64,000 nucleotides of DNA from Parerythrobacter jejuensis (lineage in GTDB: Bacteria > Pseudomonadota > Alphaproteobacteria > Sphingomonadales > Sphingomonadaceae): positions 124,001-188,000 of the forward strand of contig NZ_BAAAZF010000001.1 in NCBI RefSeq assembly GCF_039536765.1. Reading direction: 5' to 3'. Shown piece after piece: positions 35,150 through 45,735 of the stretch. Numbering within the stretch: the first letter of the stretch is position 1; each line of letters opens with the position of its first letter. The notes under the pieces are model-generated. The model made no database searches and was not told the origin of the DNA. It was given only the letters and a program-made list of their open reading frames with translations. The position numbers and the translations under genes were made by a program.

Positions 35150-35479
35150 TCAGCGATTTCGTGCTTGCTCGTGATGCCTGATGACTTCGTCGATGATGAA
35201 GCGCAGGAATTTCTCGGAGAATTCCGGATCAAGATGGGCCTCTTCAGCCAGTTTTCTTAAACGCGCGACCTGGCGATCTTCGCGTCCCGGATCTGCAGGG
35301 GGGAGGGCTGCTTTTGCTTTATAGTCCCCTACCGCCTGGGTAATGCGGAATCGCTCCGCCAGCATGTGGATCAGGGCTGCGTCGATATTGTCTATCGAGC
35401 GCCGGAAGCTAGCCAATACTTCGTCCTCACCAGTCGAAGTCGGGTTGCGATCTTGCGGGCTCGGGGTTTCGTTTGACAT
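35150..35479 (-). CDS. Chorismate mutase, AroQ class
   Basis: A 109-residue all-helical chorismate mutase for phenylalanine/tyrosine synthesis. The family pattern FRRSIDNIDAALIHMLAERF, then the Lys in VGDYKAK and the ED/R segment EDRQVARLRKLA, carries the expected active-site residues. It is monofunctional and cytoplasmic. The neighbouring genes are unrelated. Confidence 0.93.
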   Translation of the reverse strand: MSNETPSPQDRNPTSTGEDEVLASFRRSIDNIDAALIHMLAERFRITQAVGDYKAKAALPPADPGREDRQVARLRKLAEEAHLDPEFSEKFLRFIIDEVIRHHEQARNR

Positions 35480-35548
35480 ATTCGAAGCACGCTAGCAGCA
35501 AATCCGCGCTTGCCAAGCGCGGGAGGGCAGAGCATTGGGACGGACGCA

Positions 35549-36571
35549 ATGAGCGCTGATATTATTCCCCTTATGCGCCGGCAGGACGATGCTCCGCCCA
35601 CGCTTGATCCCATGCTGCAAATTACCGCAGCGGGTATGAATTCGGTCAATACAGTTATTCTCGACAGGATGCAGAGCGAGATCCCCCTGATCCCGCGGTT
35701 GGCCGGCCATCTGATTTCCGGGGGCGGGAAACGACTGCGGCCGATGCTGACATTGGCAGGCGCAGAGCTGGTGGGGTATCAGGGCAATCGTCACCACAAA
35801 TTGGCCGCAGCGGTGGAGTTCATCCATACCGCGACGCTGTTGCATGATGATGTTGTCGACGGGTCTGAATTGCGGCGCGGCAAGGCGGCCGCCAATATCA
35901 TCTTCGGCAATCCGGCGACCGTGCTGGTCGGCGATTTCCTGTTCAGCCGCGCTTTCGAACTGATGACCGAAGATGGTAGCCTGCGGGTGCTCAAGATTCT
36001 CTCTTCCGCCAGCGCGATCATAGCGGAGGGCGAAGTCGCCCAGCTTAGTGCGCAACGCAAGATCGAGACGAGCGAAGAGCGGTATCTCGACATTATCGGC
36101 GCCAAGACAGCGGCCCTTTTTGCCGCTGCCAGCCGCATCAGCGCGGTCGTGGCCGAATGTGATGATTCGCAAGAACGCGCGTTGGATGATTATGGACGCA
36201 ATCTGGGCGTTGCGTTTCAACTGGTCGATGATGCCATCGATTACGATTCCGATACCGCCGAGATGGGCAAGGATCGCGGCGATGATTTCCGCGAAGGAAA
36301 GATGACGCTGCCTGTGATCCTCGCATTTGCACGGGGCACAGCAGAGGAACGTGAGTTCTGGAAAGCCGCAATTTCCGGCCACCGGTCAAGCGATGAAGAC
36401 CTTGACCACGCCATCCGATTGATCGCGAAGCACGACTGTGTCGAAGCGACCCGCGAGCGCGCACGGCACTTCGCCCAGCGAGCAGCCGATGCGCTGTCAA
36501 TCTTCCCTGATAGCAAGGCGCGATCAGCCATGGTCGAGGCGGCCCAATTCGCCGTCGCGCGGGGATATTGA
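35549..36571 (+). CDS. ispB: Long-chain polyprenyl diphosphate synthase (ubiquinone side chain)
   Basis: A 340-residue trans-prenyltransferase. The first aspartate-rich motif LHDDVVDGSELRRG and the second QLVDDAIDYDSD are clear, and GGGKRLRP binds the diphosphate. Length and pattern fit octa- or decaprenyl synthases that make the ubiquinone tail; alphaproteobacteria usually make Q-10. The ATG at 35549 is chosen over an upstream one at 35510. Confidence 0.92.
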   Translation: MSADIIPLMRRQDDAPPTLDPMLQITAAGMNSVNTVILDRMQSEIPLIPRLAGHLISGGGKRLRPMLTLAGAELVGYQGNRHHKLAAAVEFIHTATLLHDDVVDGSELRRGKAAANIIFGNPATVLVGDFLFSRAFELMTEDGSLRVLKILSSASAIIAEGEVAQLSAQRKIETSEERYLDIIGAKTAALFAAASRISAVVAECDDSQERALDDYGRNLGVAFQLVDDAIDYDSDTAEMGKDRGDDFREGKMTLPVILAFARGTAEEREFWKAAISGHRSSDEDLDHAIRLIAKHDCVEATRERARHFAQRAADALSIFPDSKARSAMVEAAQFAVARGY

Positions 36572-39015
36572 CCGGCATACCCGCTTCGGCGGACCTTCCG
36601 ATCCATTCTGTCCTGCCCGAATTGCTGGGTGCATTGCGCGCTCATCCATCGGCGGTTCTGATTGCTCCGCCCGGAGCGGGCAAGACAACCGCGGTGGCTC
36701 CGGCCCTGCTGTCAGAGCCATGGTGCTCCGGCGAAATCCTGCTTCTTAGCCCGCGGCGCGTGTCCGCGCGCGCTGCTGCGGAGCGGATGGCTGAGATGCT
36801 GGGCGAGAAAACCGGGGAAACGGTCGGCTACCAAACACGTCTTGATAGCAAGACCAGTCAGAAAACTCGCATCAAGGTCATGACCGAAGCCATCTTCGTC
36901 AATCGCATCATCGACGACCCTGAACTGGCCGGTGTAAGCGCAGTGCTTTTCGACGAGGCGCATGAGCGCCATCTTGACAGCGATCTGGGCTTGGCACTGG
37001 CGATCGAAAGCCAGCAAATCGTGCGTGACGATCTGCGCTTGATCGTGATGTCAGCGACCATCGACGGTTCTCGGTTCGCCAATCTGTTGGGCGAGGGCGC
37101 AGCTACAATCGAGAGCGAAGGTAAAAGCTTTCCCCTTCGAATCGAGTGGTTTGGCAGCAATCCTTCAATTCCGCTGGAAGACCATGCCTGTGCGGCGATC
37201 CTGCAGGCCTGGCGCGCGGAAACGGGCGATATCTTGGCCTTCCTGCCGGGGATAGGTGAAATTGAACGGGTTAGAAGGGTGCTGGAAGCACATTTGCCGG
37301 ATGCGCTTATCCTGCCCCTGCACGGACAAGTAGAGCCCGCCGCCCAAAGGATTGCGATAAGGCGTGATCGCGACGGCAAGCGACGGATTGTCCTCGCCAC
37401 AGCGATCGCCGAAACATCCCTGACTCTCGATGGCGTGACCGTGGTCGTTGATTGTGGATTGTCGCGCCGGGCCGAATTTGATCGTGCTGCTGGCACCACG
37501 CATCTGGTCACAGGTCGATCAAGCCAGGCGTCTGCCGCGCAACGTGCAGGGCGGGCGGCCCGGCAAGCGCCCGGTGTCGCCTATCGCTTGTGGGAAGAGG
37601 GTGGCCATGCCGGACGGCCGCAATTCGATCCGCCGGAAATTGAAACCGCGGATATTGCCCCTTTGCTATTGTCGCTCGCACGATGGGGCACGGCGGATGT
37701 GTGCAGCTTGGCCTGGCTTGATCCACCTCCCGCCGCCTCAATCGCCTCGGCGAGAAGGCGTCTCAAGCAGCTGGGGGCGCTTGATAATGACGGCTGCATT
37801 ACGGCGCTGGGTGAGAAGATTGTGCGCTTGCCTCTCGATCCTCCCATGGCGTCCGCAATTCTATTCGGAGCGCACTCAGGACAGGCGACTGATGTGGCGA
37901 AGATCGCGCTGCTGAGCCAGGAACGCGGACTTGGTGGACGAGGAGAAGACTTGCTCGGGCGCCGCATGCGCTGGGACAATGACCAATCAGCTCACGCGAG
38001 ATCTGCTCGCAAACTTGCGAAGCGATGGGCGGATCTGGCCGAAAAACTCATCGACGACGGAAAGTCGGAGCCTGTCGATCCGGTAGTCCACATTGCACGC
38101 GCGCATCCAGATAACGTCGCGATGAGACGCAATCCAAGCGGTGAAGATTGGGCTTCCGCCGGCGGGCGAGGATTCCGGCTTGATCCGGCCTCGCCGCTGG
38201 CGCGCTCCGAATGGCTGGTCATCACAGACGCGCAGGGGCAGGCGAAGGGTGCCAGGATCACTGCGGCGCTGCCGCTCGACCGAAGCATTGTGGAATATGA
38301 CCTAGCCAGTTTAATCGAAGAGCGCTCGACAATTGATTGGAATTCCAAAGAAAAACGCGTCGAACCAAGGCGGGAAAAGCGGCTTGGCGCGATCCGGATT
38401 TCTCGCGGTCCCGAGCCGACCCCCGACGAGGAAGCGATTGTTGACAAGCTTGTGGAAAAGGCTGTCGAGAGGCTGGGGGAAATCGTTCCTGGTGAGCTCG
38501 TCGCAAGGGCTGGCTTCGCAGGCATTGCGCAATTGTCGCTAGACGCTTTGGCGGCATCTGCAGATATGTGGTTGGCTCCCCTGTTGAATGGGAAGCGCTC
38601 GCTCGATGTTCCTGCGAACAAAGTCGCAGATGCTGCGCTCGGGCAGCTTGACTGGGCTACACGCAATCGGCTCGATCAGGTCGCGCCTCGCAGGTTTTCA
38701 TCCCCAGCCGGAACCGATCACGAGATCGATTATGCCGGAGACGATGCACCCAGTGTAGAGGTGCGGGCGCAGGCTTTGTTCGGATTGGACCGCCACCCGA
38801 TGATTGGCGATACCCCGCTCTTGCTAAAGCTGACGAGCCCGGCTGGACGTCCGATCCAGGCGACGAGAGACCTGCCGGGCTTCTGGCGCGGTAGCTGGGC
38901 TGATGTCGCCAAGGATATGAAGGGGCGATACCCGAAACACCGATGGCCGACCCGACCATGGACAGAAAAGCCGAGTTTGAAGACCAAGAACGCCTTTTCA
39001 CATGGCGATTCCTGA
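36568..39015 (+). CDS. hrpB: ATP-dependent helicase HrpB
   Basis: An 815-residue DEAH-type RNA helicase. Walker A is APPGAGKTT (about 33), motif II DEAHERHLDSD, motif III VMSATIDG, and motif VI AAQRAGRAAR. The HrpB C-terminal domain follows with the GYYPKHRWPTRPW-like ending. It starts with TTG overlapping the preceding stop (TTGA), a common coupling. Its cellular role is unclear. Confidence 0.93.
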   Translation: MTGIPASADLPIHSVLPELLGALRAHPSAVLIAPPGAGKTTAVAPALLSEPWCSGEILLLSPRRVSARAAAERMAEMLGEKTGETVGYQTRLDSKTSQKTRIKVMTEAIFVNRIIDDPELAGVSAVLFDEAHERHLDSDLGLALAIESQQIVRDDLRLIVMSATIDGSRFANLLGEGAATIESEGKSFPLRIEWFGSNPSIPLEDHACAAILQAWRAETGDILAFLPGIGEIERVRRVLEAHLPDALILPLHGQVEPAAQRIAIRRDRDGKRRIVLATAIAETSLTLDGVTVVVDCGLSRRAEFDRAAGTTHLVTGRSSQASAAQRAGRAARQAPGVAYRLWEEGGHAGRPQFDPPEIETADIAPLLLSLARWGTADVCSLAWLDPPPAASIASARRRLKQLGALDNDGCITALGEKIVRLPLDPPMASAILFGAHSGQATDVAKIALLSQERGLGGRGEDLLGRRMRWDNDQSAHARSARKLAKRWADLAEKLIDDGKSEPVDPVVHIARAHPDNVAMRRNPSGEDWASAGGRGFRLDPASPLARSEWLVITDAQGQAKGARITAALPLDRSIVEYDLASLIEERSTIDWNSKEKRVEPRREKRLGAIRISRGPEPTPDEEAIVDKLVEKAVERLGEIVPGELVARAGFAGIAQLSLDALAASADMWLAPLLNGKRSLDVPANKVADAALGQLDWATRNRLDQVAPRRFSSPAGTDHEIDYAGDDAPSVEVRAQALFGLDRHPMIGDTPLLLKLTSPAGRPIQATRDLPGFWRGSWADVAKDMKGRYPKHRWPTRPWTEKPSLKTKNAFSHGDS

Positions 39016-39030
39016 ATTAGAGGCGATGGC

Positions 39031-39309
39031 ATGGCAGCTCGTATTTATCAGCAACCGAAAAGCGCGATGCAGTCTGGCAAGGCGCGGATCGAACAATGGG
39101 TCCTCGAATTCGAGCAATCGGAGGCGCGGAAGCCCGATCCTCTTATGGGCTGGACCGGGAGTGGTGACACGCAGACCCAGGTTTCGCTATCTTTCCCGAC
39201 GAAGGATGCGGCAAAGGCCTATGCTGCAAAGCACGGCATTCCGGCGCGCGTGCACGCGACACCGCCGAAGGGCCTCAAGATCCAGGCCTATGCGGACAAT
39301 TTTCGCTGA
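39031..39309 (+). CDS. NDUFS4-like ETC complex I subunit conserved region protein
   Basis: A 92-residue protein of the NDUFS4 (18 kDa accessory complex I) family, present in alphaproteobacteria and mitochondria. The hallmark order is ARIYQQPKSAMQSGKA, WVLEFE, PLMGWTGSGDTQTQVSLSFPTKDAAKAYA and the final YADNFR. It would attach to NADH dehydrogenase at the matrix-side arm. Confidence 0.93.
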   Translation: MAARIYQQPKSAMQSGKARIEQWVLEFEQSEARKPDPLMGWTGSGDTQTQVSLSFPTKDAAKAYAAKHGIPARVHATPPKGLKIQAYADNFR

Positions 39310-39362
39310 GCTGCTTTGCGCCGCAAATGCGGTGTTGAAATCCTGCCAATCTCTCGCCATAT

Positions 39363-39460
39363 GCCCGCTCGGGAGTCGGGTGGACGTTTGCGTTCGCTCA
39401 CCGGGTCAGGTCCGGAAGGAAGCAGCCCAGGTGGATTGCGGCGGGTCGCTCGGCTCCTTT
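39363..39460 (+). ncRNA. ffs: Signal recognition particle 4.5S RNA
   Basis: The conserved SRP loop GGTCAGGTCCGGAAGGAAGC is present near 39405-39425 and pairs back on itself as in the 4.5S hairpin. Flanking GC-rich arms and a T-run at about 39458-39462 give a length near 100 bases. It sits between the NDUFS4-like gene and dnaX, the common alphaproteobacterial position. Ends are approximate. Confidence 0.93.
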
Positions 39461-39509
39461 TTCTTACAGCAGCATGACAAGTGGCGCGCCAGCGCTTACC
39501 TAGTCCTGC

Positions 39510-41333
39510 ATGGGTGATTCACCGGAAAATACTGATGCGCCGCCATGGGACGGTGGAGAGGAGCCGGAGCAGGCTCCGAGCGCGACCGAGCTTGAAGCGG
39601 CGGGCCAGTCAGCCATGTTTGGGGATACTGACACTACCGCGCCAGTTGAAGCATCGAAAGCAGAGGAACAAGCTCCGGCAGAGAAGGCGGTTGGGCAACC
39701 TGCCGCACCAGTTGCAGACGAAGCGCAACCCTACCGTGTCCTCGCCCGCAAGTATCGACCGCAGACCTTTTCACAGCTGATCGGCCAGGAGCCGATGGTG
39801 CGCACGCTTGGCAATGCGATCGAGCGTGATCGGCTGGCCCACGCATTTCTGATGACCGGGGTGCGAGGTGTCGGCAAGACGTCTACCGCGCGCCTGATTG
39901 CCAAGGCTCTCAACTGCATTGGCACCGATGGCCAGGGTGGCCCGACAATTGATCCGTGTGGACGATGCGAACCCTGTGTGGCCATCGCCGAGGGACGTCA
40001 TATCGACGTGATCGAGATGGACGCGGCGAGCCACACCGGTGTCGACGATGTCCGCGAGATTATCGAGGCGGTCCGCTACGCTGCTGTCTCAGCGCGCTTC
40101 AAAATCTATATTATTGACGAAGTTCATATGCTGTCGCGCAATGCTTTCAATGCATTGCTCAAGACACTTGAGGAACCGCCAGCGCATGTGAAATTCCTGT
40201 TCGCGACAACCGAGGTCGACAAGCTTCCGGTTACAGTTCTCAGCCGGACCCAGCGGTTTGATTTGCGGCGTATCCCGGCAGAATTGCTGCAATCCCATTT
40301 TGGCTGGGTGTGTGGGGAAGAGGGCGTCGCGGCGGAGGACGAGGCACTGGCGATGATCGCTGCTGCAGCAGAAGGGTCTGTTCGCGACGGCTTGTCGATC
40401 CTCGATCAGGCAATAGCGCATGCTGATCTCGATTCCGAAAGCAAAGTGACCGCAGCCCGGGTGCGCGATATGCTGGGGTTGGCCGACAAAGGTGCTCAGA
40501 GGCGGTTGTTGGGAACTATCCTGGAAGGCGACGCGAAAGCGTTGCTTGTAGCCATCGCCGATCAATACTCTCTGGGCGTCGAACCTTTGGCGCTGATCCG
40601 TTCGCAGATGGAAATCGTACACCGGATCACATTGGCGCAAGTCGGATCCGATGTGCCAGGGACCATCAGTGAGGAAGAACGCTCCGCGCTGTCGGACTGG
40701 GCAGGCCGCTTGTCTGCCGGACAATTGCACCGTCTGTGGCAATTGCTGCTGAAGGCCTACGATGAAGTCAAAACTGCACCTGATCCGCTGGTCTCCGCGC
40801 AAATGGGATTGTTGCGCATGCTGCACGCGGCTGATTTGCCAGACCCGGGCAAGCTCGCAAAAAAGCTAGAGGATATGCAATCGGCTGGACCGGTTGTGGC
40901 AGCTGCGGCTCCCGCTGCAGATTCCCCTGCGAATGCATCACAAGCCACCTCTTTCGCCGACCTGATATCCCAAGTGCAGGATGCCGGGCACGACTTGGCA
41001 GCAAGCATCATGCAATTGCAGCTGCGGGTGATAAGCTGCGAGCCTGGCAGGCTAGTCTATGCGCGCGGCACCGAATACTCTGACGATATCGGTCCCTACC
41101 TGCGCGAAGGACTTCTCGCGGCGACAGGCAATCGCTGGCAGATCGAACAGCGGGACGATCCGGATGCACCACCGAGTATGGTCGAACTTGCCAACCAGCA
41201 GGCTGTCGCAGCCAGAGCGGAGATCGAACTACATCCGATGGTAGCTGCGGCGAAGGCAGCTTTCCCGGGTGCAGAATTGTTGACTGAGGAAGATGCGGGC
41301 GACCCCCGACCGCAATGGAGTAAACGCGCATGA
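39510..41333 (+). CDS. dnaX: DNA polymerase III subunit tau/gamma
   Basis: A 607-residue clamp-loader subunit. After an acidic disordered N-terminus, the AAA+ domain has YRVLARKYRPQTFSQLIGQE, Walker A GVRGVGKTSTAR, the zinc cysteines (CIG, CGRC, C), and Walker B IIDEVHML with SRTQRFDLRRI. The C-terminal tau region binds the polymerase and DnaB. EbfC starts at its stop. Confidence 0.96.
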   Translation: MGDSPENTDAPPWDGGEEPEQAPSATELEAAGQSAMFGDTDTTAPVEASKAEEQAPAEKAVGQPAAPVADEAQPYRVLARKYRPQTFSQLIGQEPMVRTLGNAIERDRLAHAFLMTGVRGVGKTSTARLIAKALNCIGTDGQGGPTIDPCGRCEPCVAIAEGRHIDVIEMDAASHTGVDDVREIIEAVRYAAVSARFKIYIIDEVHMLSRNAFNALLKTLEEPPAHVKFLFATTEVDKLPVTVLSRTQRFDLRRIPAELLQSHFGWVCGEEGVAAEDEALAMIAAAAEGSVRDGLSILDQAIAHADLDSESKVTAARVRDMLGLADKGAQRRLLGTILEGDAKALLVAIADQYSLGVEPLALIRSQMEIVHRITLAQVGSDVPGTISEEERSALSDWAGRLSAGQLHRLWQLLLKAYDEVKTAPDPLVSAQMGLLRMLHAADLPDPGKLAKKLEDMQSAGPVVAAAAPAADSPANASQATSFADLISQVQDAGHDLAASIMQLQLRVISCEPGRLVYARGTEYSDDIGPYLREGLLAATGNRWQIEQRDDPDAPPSMVELANQQAVAARAEIELHPMVAAAKAAFPGAELLTEEDAGDPRPQWSKRA

Positions 41334-41671
41334 AATCGATGGAAGAGATGATCCAGGCAGCCCAGCAGGCAGCCGAAACAATCCAGACGCAGATGAACGA
41401 TGCTCAGGCCAAACTCGACTCGATCGAGGTAGAGGGCGTAGCCGGCGGTGGTATGGTGAAGGTGCGTTGCACCGCCAAAGGCAGGATCCTTGGTGTGTCG
41501 ATCGACGATAGCCTGATGAAGCCGGAAGAGAAGCAAATGGTCGAAGATCTCGTCGCTGCGGCGTTTAACGATGCCCGCGGCAAAGCGGATCGCGTTTCGA
41601 ATGAGGAAATGCAGAAGATCCAGAGCGGCATCGGTCTTCCTCCCGGGTTCAATCTTCCCGGTATGGGCTGA
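41330..41671 (+). CDS. YbaB/EbfC nucleoid-associated protein
   Basis: A 113-residue DNA-binding protein of the YbaB/EbfC family, with helical N-terminus (MEEMIQAAQQAAETIQ), VEGVAGGGMVKVRCTAKG core strand and the LPPGFNLPGMG end. It overlaps dnaX by four bases, the widespread dnaX-ybaB order. Confidence 0.95.
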   Translation: MKSMEEMIQAAQQAAETIQTQMNDAQAKLDSIEVEGVAGGGMVKVRCTAKGRILGVSIDDSLMKPEEKQMVEDLVAAAFNDARGKADRVSNEEMQKIQSGIGLPPGFNLPGMG

Positions 41672-41844
41672 AACGCGCCGCGTTTGCGGTCCTGTGAACG
41701 CGTTTCGCTATTTTCAATCTTTAGGCCCCACGCAGGGGGGACGCGGCTTTGCACAGCTTCTGGGGAAGAGGGCATTGCGAGGGAGCGGGGGCGACACCAT
41801 ATCAACTGCAAAGGCGGCCCCCAAGGTCGCCACGGATATGAATT

Positions 41845-44241
41845 ATGAGCCAGCTTTACCCACTCCTCCCACTGCGGGACATCGTTGTTTTTCCCGGCAT
41901 GGTCGTGCCGCTTTTTGTCGGGCGTGACAAATCAGTTGCTGCTCTCGAAGCAGCGATGGAAAACAGCAAGGACATCTTCCTCCTCGCCCAGCTTGACCCT
42001 GGCTGCGACGATCCCGACCGGGATGACCTGTTTGATGTTGGCGTGGTGGCGCAAGTTTTGCAGCTTTTGAAGCTTCCCGACGGGACAGTCCGGGTTCTGG
42101 TAGAAGGGCGTGAACGGGCCAAGCTCCTCGCCATGCGGGCGGAATCTGGTCTCGTCATTGCCGAAGTCGAACCCCAAGCTTCCGAGACGGTGTCGGGCAG
42201 TGAAATCACAGCGTTGATGCGATCGGTCGTCGAGCAATTCGGCGACTACGCCAAACTTAACAAGAAGCTGGGCGAGGGTGCCGGCGATGATCTGGGCGAA
42301 ATCGATGATGCCGGTCAACTGGCCGATGCCATCGCTTCCTCGATCAATGTGAAAGTCTCCGACAAGCAGGCGTTGCTGACAGAACCCGATCCGCGCAAGC
42401 GGCTCGAAATGGTGCTGTCCTTCATGGAGGGTGAGCTTTCGGTGCTTCAGGTCGAGCGCAAGATCCGCGGGCGGGTCAAGCGTCAGATGGAGAAGACGCA
42501 GCGCGAATACTACTTAAACGAGCAACTCAAGGCGATCCAGAACGAGCTGGGCGGCGGCGACGGCGAAGATGGCGACGAGCTGTCGGAGCTTGCCGAGAAG
42601 ATCGAGAAGACCAAGCTTTCCAAGGAAGCGAAATCAAAGGCGCAAAGCGAGCTCAAGAAGCTCAAGAGCATGCAGCCGATGAGTGCCGAAGCGACGGTCA
42701 TCCGCAATTATCTTGATGTTCTGCTCGGCTTGCCATGGGGCAAGAAGAGCCGGCTCAAAAAGGATATCGCCAAGGCGCAAGAGGTCCTCGATGCGGATCA
42801 CTATGCCTTGGAGAAGGTCAAAGACCGCATTGTCGAATATCTGGCAGTGCAGGCGCGCACCAACAAATTGAAGGGGCCGATCCTGTGCCTCGTCGGCCCG
42901 CCCGGAGTGGGCAAGACATCGCTCGGCAAGTCGATTGCACGGGCCACGGGGCGTGAGTTTGTGCGCCAGTCGCTTGGCGGGGTGCGTGACGAAGCGGAAA
43001 TCCGGGGCCACCGGCGCACCTATATCGGATCGCTGCCGGGCAAGATTGTGACCAACCTGAAAAAGGCTGGATCATCCAATCCGCTGTTCCTTCTCGACGA
43101 GATCGACAAGCTGGGTCAGGATTTTCGCGGCGACCCCGCATCTGCCTTGCTCGAAGTGCTCGATCCGGAACAGAATTCGAAGTTCCAGGATCATTATCTC
43201 GAGCTCGACATGGATCTGTCGGACATCATGTTCGTGTGTACGGCCAACTCGCTAAATCTGCCGCAGCCATTGCTCGACCGGATGGAGATCATCCGGTTGG
43301 AAGGCTATACCGAGGATGAGAAGGTGGAGATTGCCCAGCGCCACTTGCTGGCCAAACAGATCGAGTCTCACGGCCTGAAGAATGAAGAATTCGAACTAAC
43401 CGAAGACGGTCTGCGCGACTTGATCCGCTACTACACCCGTGAAGCCGGTGTGCGGACGCTGGAGCGCGAAATCGCGCGTCTCGCCCGAAAGAGCTTGCGC
43501 AAAATCCTCGAGAAAGAAGTCGAGAGTGTTCGGATTACGCCCGAGAATCTTGCCGATTTTGCCGGCGTGCGAAAGTTCAAGCATGGGATGAGCGAGGACG
43601 AGGCGCAGATCGGTGCGGTGACCGGTCTGGCCTGGACCGAGGTCGGCGGAGAGCTGTTGACCATCGAGAGTGTCACGACGCCGGGTAAGGGTGAGATCAA
43701 GACAACTGGCAAGCTCGGCGAAGTTATGAACGAATCCGTCGCGGCGGCCTTCAGCTTCGTCAAAGCGCGGGCTCCTGCCTACGGAATCAAACCGTCTCTG
43801 ATCCAGCGCAAGAACATTCATATCCACTTGCCCGAAGGGGCCGTACCCAAAGACGGGCCGAGCGCAGGCATCGGGATGGTCACATCGATCGTATCGACCT
43901 TGGGTGGCATTGCAGTTCGTCCCGATGTCGCCATGACCGGAGAGGTTACCTTGCGTGGCCGCGTCTTGCCGATTGGCGGGCTTAAGGAAAAACTGCTCGC
44001 AGCCCTTCGAGGCGGGATCAAGACGGTCCTTATTCCCGAAGAAAACGTCAAGGATCTGGCGGAGATTCCGGACAACGTGAAAGAAGGGCTGGAGATCATC
44101 CCTGTTAATCACGTCGACCAGGTGCTGGAGCATGTGTTGGTGTCTTCGCTGGAACCGATCGAATGGACCGATGCTGATGATTTGGCCAGCCAGCCAGCAG
44201 CAACGGAAGGTGCCGGCACATCTTCACCGACTGCGCATTGA
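41845..44241 (+). CDS. lon: Lon ATP-dependent protease
   Basis: A 798-residue LonA. The N-terminal substrate domain begins [16 protein letters not shown]; coiled coil and AAA+ domain follow with Walker [10 protein letters not shown] and Walker [10 protein letters not shown]. The protease domain has the catalytic Ser in PKDGPSAG and Lys in [13 protein letters not shown]. It degrades unfolded and regulatory proteins. The gap of 173 bases upstream must hold its promoter, probably heat-shock inducible by family habit; no clear box was identified. Confidence 0.97.
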   Translation: MSQLYPLLPLRDIVVFPGMVVPLFVGRDKSVAALEAAMENSKDIFLLAQLDPGCDDPDRDDLFDVGVVAQVLQLLKLPDGTVRVLVEGRERAKLLAMRAESGLVIAEVEPQASETVSGSEITALMRSVVEQFGDYAKLNKKLGEGAGDDLGEIDDAGQLADAIASSINVKVSDKQALLTEPDPRKRLEMVLSFMEGELSVLQVERKIRGRVKRQMEKTQREYYLNEQLKAIQNELGGGDGEDGDELSELAEKIEKTKLSKEAKSKAQSELKKLKSMQPMSAEATVIRNYLDVLLGLPWGKKSRLKKDIAKAQEVLDADHYALEKVKDRIVEYLAVQARTNKLKGPILCLVGPPGVGKTSLGKSIARATGREFVRQSLGGVRDEAEIRGHRRTYIGSLPGKIVTNLKKAGSSNPLFLLDEIDKLGQDFRGDPASALLEVLDPEQNSKFQDHYLELDMDLSDIMFVCTANSLNLPQPLLDRMEIIRLEGYTEDEKVEIAQRHLLAKQIESHGLKNEEFELTEDGLRDLIRYYTREAGVRTLEREIARLARKSLRKILEKEVESVRITPENLADFAGVRKFKHGMSEDEAQIGAVTGLAWTEVGGELLTIESVTTPGKGEIKTTGKLGEVMNESVAAAFSFVKARAPAYGIKPSLIQRKNIHIHLPEGAVPKDGPSAGIGMVTSIVSTLGGIAVRPDVAMTGEVTLRGRVLPIGGLKEKLLAALRGGIKTVLIPEENVKDLAEIPDNVKEGLEIIPVNHVDQVLEHVLVSSLEPIEWTDADDLASQPAATEGAGTSSPTAH

Positions 44242-44463
44242 AACGGCACTGGCTGGGAAGACCTCAATTGACCGGTTTTGAGTAGCAAGGTGCAACTGGC
44301 TTGCCGCCCAATCCAAGTAAATGCGACAAATGGAGCCAAAACGCTCGAAAACCGCCAATTTCTGCCAAGATTTTCCTAGACACCGCTCCAAAAAAAGAGT
44401 GAGTTTGCTTTCATCAAAGGGGGCGATTCACACTCCAAAGAATTCTTGAGGGGGTTTTCCAGA

Positions 44464-44736
44464 ATGAACAAAAATGAACTGATTGGCGCGGTCGCCGATG
44501 CGAGCGGGCTGTCCAAAAGCGATGCTGCAAGCGCTGTTGAAGGCGTATTCGATACCATTACCACATCTCTGTCGAAGGGTGACGAAGTTCGCCTCGTCGG
44601 CTTCGGGACTTTTTCTGTTGCCAAGCGCAAGGCCTCTACAGGTCGGAACCCGCGTACGGGTGAGCCGATGACGATCAAGGCATCCAACCAGCCCAAGTTC
44701 AAGGCTGGCAAGGGCTTGAAGGACGCAGTCAACTAA
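44464..44736 (+). CDS. hup: DNA-binding protein HU
   Basis: A 90-residue HU protein: MNKNELIGAVADASGLSKSD opening, VGFGTFSVAKRKASTGRNPRTGE arm, and the final KFKAGKGLKDAVN. The ATG at 44464 has a GAGGGGG site; the upstream extension is spurious. It lies in the lon-hup order common to proteobacteria and ends at the 44782 terminator. Confidence 0.97.
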   Translation: MNKNELIGAVADASGLSKSDAASAVEGVFDTITTSLSKGDEVRLVGFGTFSVAKRKASTGRNPRTGEPMTIKASNQPKFKAGKGLKDAVN

Positions 44737-44781
44737 GACAGCATCTCAGAGCGGGCCGGTTCGCCTCGTTTGGCCCGCATT

Positions 44782-44819
44782 GAAAGCCCCGCGCACCGGT
44801 TTGGTTCGCGGGGCTTTTC
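44782..44819. terminator. Terminator between hup and convergent lipoprotein gene
   Basis: AAAGCCCCGCG (44783-44793) pairs with CGCGGGGCTTT (44807-44817), with a T-run on the plus strand and a matching A-run before the stem, so it can work in both directions. Confidence 0.85.
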
Positions 44820-44841
44820 ATTGCCAAGCCAGAATTTGGGA

Positions 44842-45723
44842 TCAGCGCTTGAGCTGCAGCAGCGCGGTTGGCGCAGCGCTGGTCTGCTTGTCGATGCGCC
44901 AGCTCAAGACATACCCGGTCGGCGTTGGGTTGGGTCCTTCGTCTGTGTTGTTGGCGAGGATCGTTGCATTGGTCTGGATCGTGAAAGTGCCATCGATCGG
45001 AGGGATATTGGGAATTTCGGCCTTGCTGTCGTTCGAAGCTTCAGACCGTGCCGCCATGCCCATCAACTGCCCGAAACTGCCAAGCCCCGCCGCAGGTCCG
45101 CTGCCAGCAGCCGAAAACGCAGGCGCTTCGACGCGCACGATATCATCGTCGCGAAGATAGACCTGCACGAATGATCCCGGCAGCGGAGATCCTTCCATAG
45201 TCGGGAACATAAAATCGTGATCCAACGTGCCATCGATGGCAAAACGGACATCAAAGATGCCATCGTCACGATAGCTTACTTCTTCCCAGCCGCGCTGGCG
45301 TTGCAGCTTGCGCGTGAACTCGTCGATGTTTTGCGGATCGCTCAGATCCATTTCGCCCAGCATCATTTTCGCCATCTGCGCCTCTTGCAGGCGCTTGTCT
45401 GCTCGGGCTGGAGCCTCTTCATCCCAGGCTTCGCGCTGGGCGGTGAGCTCGCTTGCGGTACACTCGCGAGTCTCGCCGCTGTTGGTGGTGCACGCTTGTG
45501 CAGAGAATTCGTCATCATCGGCATTGGCGCCCATTTCGGCCAGCTCGCCGATGCCAAGGATGCTGATCTCGCCGGTATAGAAAAATGCAAAGCGGCCATC
45601 CTCGTTTATGCGAAGATCGGATGTGAATTTGCCGGGCGACATGAAGCAGCCTGATAAAAGCATCGCCAGTCCTGCCGCGGCTGCAGTGCGCGCCGCATGC
45701 TTCATTATCCCGTTTCGAAACAT
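44842..45723 (-). CDS. Putative lipoprotein of unknown function
   Basis: A 293-residue exported protein. The N-terminus has a lipobox LLSGC at about 22-26. A beta-rich region with FTSDLRINEDGRFAFFYTGEI follows, then a charged, partly helical middle (CTASELTAQREAWDEEAPARADKRLQEAQMAKMML, described in part) and a C-terminal beta domain. I recognise the type from Sphingomonadales but no function is known. The start at 45723 could move to the second Met at about residue 7. It follows the rRNA methylase gene by 12 bases on the same strand. Confidence 0.8.
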   Translation of the reverse strand: MFRNGIMKHAARTAAAAGLAMLLSGCFMSPGKFTSDLRINEDGRFAFFYTGEISILGIGELAEMGANADDDEFSAQACTTNSGETRECTASELTAQREAWDEEAPARADKRLQEAQMAKMMLGEMDLSDPQNIDEFTRKLQRQRGWEEVSYRDDGIFDVRFAIDGTLDHDFMFPTMEGSPLPGSFVQVYLRDDDIVRVEAPAFSAAGSGPAAGLGSFGQLMGMAARSEASNDSKAEIPNIPPIDGTFTIQTNATILANNTDEGPNPTPTGYVLSWRIDKQTSAAPTALLQLKR

Positions 45724-45735
45724 CGAAATTCCCCC

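Noticed and set aside
41673..41688. AAACGCG/CGCGTTT symmetry after the EbfC gene as a terminator
   Set aside because: The arms are separated by a single base and no T-run follows, so it cannot form a normal terminator hairpin.
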